Shown: positions 5,556 to 7,791 of the stretch, in pieces
Position numbering within the stretch: position 1 is the first letter of the stretch
How the letters are laid out: each line of letters opens with the position of its first letter
Assembly: GCF_031377265.1 (NCBI RefSeq)
Contig: NZ_JANMET010000379.1
Location: 1 to 7,791, forward strand
Direction of reading: 5' to 3'
DNA from: JAUYQR01 sp031377265
GTDB lineage: Bacteria; Pseudomonadota; Alphaproteobacteria; Rhodobacterales; Rhodobacteraceae
Length of the DNA: 7,791 bases
Made by a program: the position numbers and the translations under genes
Notes under the pieces: generated by a model
The model's input: only the letters and a program-made list of their open reading frames with translations
The model's database searches: none
Told to the model about the DNA's origin: nothing

Positions 5556-7412
5556 ATGAACGAAAAAACACGCACCGGGCATGAGGTCATTCAGGATTAC
5601 CTGAAGACCATCGACGGATCGCCCGGCGTCTACCGGATGCTGAATTCGGCGGCAGAAGTGCTTTATGTGGGCAAAGCGCGCAACCTGAAAGCCCGCGTTT
5701 CAAACTATGCGCGCCCCTCGGGGCATTCCGGCCGGATCGCGCGGATGATCCACGAAACCGCGTCGATGATGTTTCTGACGACGCGGACAGAGCTTGAAGC
5801 GCTGCTGCTGGAGCAGAACCTGATCAAGCAGCTCAAACCGCGCTACAACGTGCTGCTGCGCGACGACAAGTCTTTCCCGAACATTCTGATCTCGGCAGAA
5901 CACCCGTTCCCGCAGATCAAGAAGCATCGCGGCAAGAAATCCGAGAAGGGTGCTTACTTTGGCCCGTTTGCCAGCGCCGGTGCGGTGAACCGGACGCTGA
6001 ACCAGCTGCAGAAGGTGTTCCTGCTGCGCAATTGCAGCGACAGCATGTTCGAAGCCCGCACGCGCCCCTGCCTGCAATACCAGATCAAGCGCTGCTCAGC
6101 CCCTTGTGTGGGCAAGATCAGCGTCGAGGGCTATGGCACGCTGGTGTCCGACGCGACCCGCTTTCTGGAGGGCAAGACCACCTCGGTGCAGGCCGATCTC
6201 GCGAAGTCGATGGAGGTGGCCTCGGCGGCAATGGAGTTCGAGCGCGCCGCCGCCTTGCGCGACCGCATCCGCGCACTGACCCAAGTGCAGCAATCCCAAG
6301 GCATCAATCCGCAAGGCGTGCGAGAGGCCGATGTTGTGGCCCTGCATCTGGAGCACGGTCAGGCCTGCGTGCAGGTCTTCTTCATCCGTGCCAACCAAAG
6401 CTGGGGCAACCGGGATTTCTACCCTAAAACCGGCCTGGGTGCCGAAGAGCCGGAAATCCTCGAGGCCTTTCTGACCCAGTTCTACGATGACAAGGAACCG
6501 CCCCGGCTGATCCTGCTGTCGCATCCGGTGGATAACCCGGATCTCGTGACCGAGGCCTTGTCGGCCCGCGCCGGTGGCAAGGTGGAGCTTGCCGTCCCGC
6601 AGCGTGGTGAGAAGGCCGAACTGGTAGAAAACGCCACCCGCAATGCCCGCGAAAGCCTCGCCCGGCGCATGGCCGAGGCCACGACACAGAACAAGCTGCT
6701 GACGGGCCTGGCCGAAGCATTCGATCTGGAAGCACCGCCCACGCGGATCGAAGTCTATGACAACAGCCACATCCAGGGCACCAATGCCGTCGGTGGCATG
6801 ATCGTTGCGGGAGCGGACGGATTCCTCAAATCGCAGTACCGAAAGTTCAACATCAAGTCCGAAGCCGGCGCCAACAGCGATGACTTCGGCATGATGAAAG
6901 AGGTTCTGACCCGCCGCTTTGAACGCCTGCTGAAGGAAGACCCGGACCGCAAGACTGATATGTGGCCGGACCTTTTGCTGATCGACGGTGGTGCCGGACA
7001 GGTTTCCGCAGTGGCCATGATCATGGCAGAGCTTGGCGTCGATGATATTGCAATGGTGGGCGTGGCAAAAGGCGTCGACCGCGATGCCGGAAAAGAGGAA
7101 TTCCACCGTCTGGGAGAAAGGCCCTTTGCCCTGAAAATGAATGACCCGGTGCTCTACTTCGTTCAACGCCTGCGCGACGAGGCGCACCGCTGGGCCATCG
7201 GCGCGCATCGGGCCAAGCGGGCGAAGGCGGTGGGGGCGACGCCACTGGATGACATTCCGGGCATCGGTTCGGCACGCAAACGCGCGCTTCTGGCGCATTT
7301 CGGCAGCGCCAAGGCGGTGGCCCGCGCCGGATTGAGCGATCTGCAGGCCGTCGAAGGAATTTCGGAGGCTATGGCCAAGGTGATTTCCGATTACCTGAGC
7401 GCAAAAGGATAG
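5556..7412 (+). CDS. uvrC: Excinuclease ABC subunit C
   Basis: This is the dual-incision nuclease of UvrABC nucleotide excision repair, cutting on both sides of a bulky lesion after UvrA/UvrB loading. It has 618 residues, close to the 610 of E. coli UvrC. Domains in order: GIY-YIG nuclease for the 3' cut (GVY 24-26, YVG 37-39, Arg42, acidic residues around 79-86); a four-Cys cluster (Cys160, Cys172, Cys180, Cys184), reported in UvrC to hold [4Fe-4S]; a UVR/UvrB-interaction helix pair (about 207-242); an RNase H-like nuclease for the 5' cut (Asp402 in YDNSHIQG, Asp478 in LLIDGG, His544 in DEAHRWAI); and C-terminal helix-hairpin-helix repeats (about 563-618, IPGIGSARKRALL). All expected catalytic residues are present and there is no frameshift. 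The start is ATG 5556, with a weak AGG 8 nt upstream. pgsA follows after 73 bp. Confidence 0.98.
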   Translation: MNEKTRTGHEVIQDYLKTIDGSPGVYRMLNSAAEVLYVGKARNLKARVSNYARPSGHSGRIARMIHETASMMFLTTRTELEALLLEQNLIKQLKPRYNVLLRDDKSFPNILISAEHPFPQIKKHRGKKSEKGAYFGPFASAGAVNRTLNQLQKVFLLRNCSDSMFEARTRPCLQYQIKRCSAPCVGKISVEGYGTLVSDATRFLEGKTTSVQADLAKSMEVASAAMEFERAAALRDRIRALTQVQQSQGINPQGVREADVVALHLEHGQACVQVFFIRANQSWGNRDFYPKTGLGAEEPEILEAFLTQFYDDKEPPRLILLSHPVDNPDLVTEALSARAGGKVELAVPQRGEKAELVENATRNARESLARRMAEATTQNKLLTGLAEAFDLEAPPTRIEVYDNSHIQGTNAVGGMIVAGADGFLKSQYRKFNIKSEAGANSDDFGMMKEVLTRRFERLLKEDPDRKTDMWPDLLLIDGGAGQVSAVAMIMAELGVDDIAMVGVAKGVDRDAGKEEFHRLGERPFALKMNDPVLYFVQRLRDEAHRWAIGAHRAKRAKAVGATPLDDIPGIGSARKRALLAHFGSAKAVARAGLSDLQAVEGISEAMAKVISDYLSAKG

Positions 7413-7485
7413 GCGGCGAGGATTGAGCCTGCGCGCAATCCGATCCCCCTTTCCGACTGCCGCCCCTTAAGCTACCAATTGTCGG

Positions 7486-7791
7486 ATGAACTGGAACATT
7501 CCCAATACGCTCACCGTCGTTCGGCTTCTGGCAGCCCCCGGAGTGGCGATCATGTTCCTGTATTTCCATCGGCCTTGGGCAGACTGGTTCGCCTTGACGC
7601 TGTTTGTCGGCGCGGCGGTCACCGATTGGTTCGATGGCTATCTGGCCCGCCTTTGGAAGCAGGAATCGAAGTTTGGTGCGATGCTGGACCCGATTGCCGA
7701 CAAGGCGATGGTGGTGATCGCGCTGCTGATCATCACTGGCTATTCCGGGATGAACCCGTGGCTGATCCTGCCCGCGACCGTCATTCTGTTC
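7486..7791 (+). CDS. pgsA: CDP-diacylglycerol--glycerol-3-phosphate 3-phosphatidyltransferase, N-terminal part (truncated by window edge)
   Basis: An integral inner-membrane enzyme that makes phosphatidylglycerophosphate from CDP-diacylglycerol and glycerol-3-phosphate, the committed step to phosphatidylglycerol and cardiolipin. The first 102 codons are present, open to the right edge. The N-terminus MNWNIPNTLTVVRLLAAPGV is typical of PgsA. The CDP-alcohol phosphotransferase signature D-x2-DG-x2-AR-x8-G-x3-D-x3-D is complete (Asp47, Asp50, Gly51, Ala54, Arg55, Gly64, Asp68, Asp72). Hydrophobic helices lie around 10-27, 33-46 and 74-86, with another starting at about 91. The start at 7486 fits the family N-terminus but has no clear Shine-Dalgarno. 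It may be co-transcribed with uvrC (73-bp gap, no evident terminator). Other CDP-alcohol transferases such as PssA share the motif, but the N-terminal sequence and the uvrC neighbour favour PgsA. Confidence 0.94.
   Translation, partial: MNWNIPNTLTVVRLLAAPGVAIMFLYFHRPWADWFALTLFVGAAVTDWFDGYLARLWKQESKFGAMLDPIADKAMVVIALLIITGYSGMNPWLILPATVILF

Noticed and set aside
5354..5590. Minus-strand open frame (78 codons) in the gap upstream of uvrC
   Set aside because: It overlaps the uvrC start on the opposite strand, has no recognisable domain, and crosses AT-rich sequence holding regulatory motifs.
6096..7298. 400-codon minus-strand open frame opposite uvrC
   Set aside because: It lies wholly inside uvrC, whose domains and catalytic residues are complete. 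The antisense product has no family features.
7413..7485. Terminator or extra gene between uvrC and pgsA
   Set aside because: The 73-bp gap shows no GC-rich hairpin followed by Ts and no open frame with a ribosome site, so read-through is more likely.

Overview
The window reads as chromosomal DNA of a GC-rich alphaproteobacterium, most likely of the Rhodobacterales (Rhodobacter/Paracoccus-like). This rests on codon usage, on an fdsGBA-type NAD-dependent formate dehydrogenase operon, and on the uvrC-pgsA neighbourhood. No taxonomic search was possible. Coding density is high, and no mobile element, CRISPR array, tRNA or rRNA was seen.

Left half (1-3439), minus strand. Reading right to left there is a LysR-type regulator, then fdsG, fdsB and the N-terminal part of fdsA, which runs off the left edge. 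Consecutive fds genes overlap by ATGA (4 nt) and each has its own Shine-Dalgarno, so they form one tightly coupled operon. The 90-bp gap between the regulator and fdsG holds two inverted repeats with a LysR-box layout. A plausible model is that the regulator activates fds from there, probably in response to formate. The three subunits supply the electron path: FdsA carries the Mo-bis-MGD formate site and Fe-S clusters (only its N-terminal Fe-S domains are in the window), FdsB carries FMN, one [4Fe-4S] and the NAD site, and FdsG carries one [2Fe-2S].

Middle (3500-5247), plus strand. It is divergent from the regulator across a 60-bp gap. Three genes abut or overlap: a compact S49 (SppA/SohB-type) peptidase without an obvious membrane anchor, a 60-residue single-TM protein with a zinc-ribbon-like CPxC...CxC tail, and a short-chain dehydrogenase whose active site (Asp-Tyr-Lys) is of the pteridine reductase (PTR1/FolM) type.

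Gap 5248-5555. This is the only long non-coding stretch. It is strikingly AT-rich for this genome and contains a perfect TTATCCACA DnaA box, two weaker DnaA-box-like sites, an AT palindrome and a 9-bp inverted repeat. It must also hold whatever promoter serves uvrC.

Right end (5556-7791), plus strand. A full-length uvrC (nucleotide excision repair) is followed by the first 102 codons of pgsA (phosphatidylglycerophosphate synthase), cut by the right edge.

The most interesting items are the operator/promoter layout upstream of fdsG, the DnaA-box-bearing AT-rich island upstream of uvrC, and the small membrane zinc-ribbon protein locked between a protease and a pterin-type reductase. No clearly new multi-gene system is visible.
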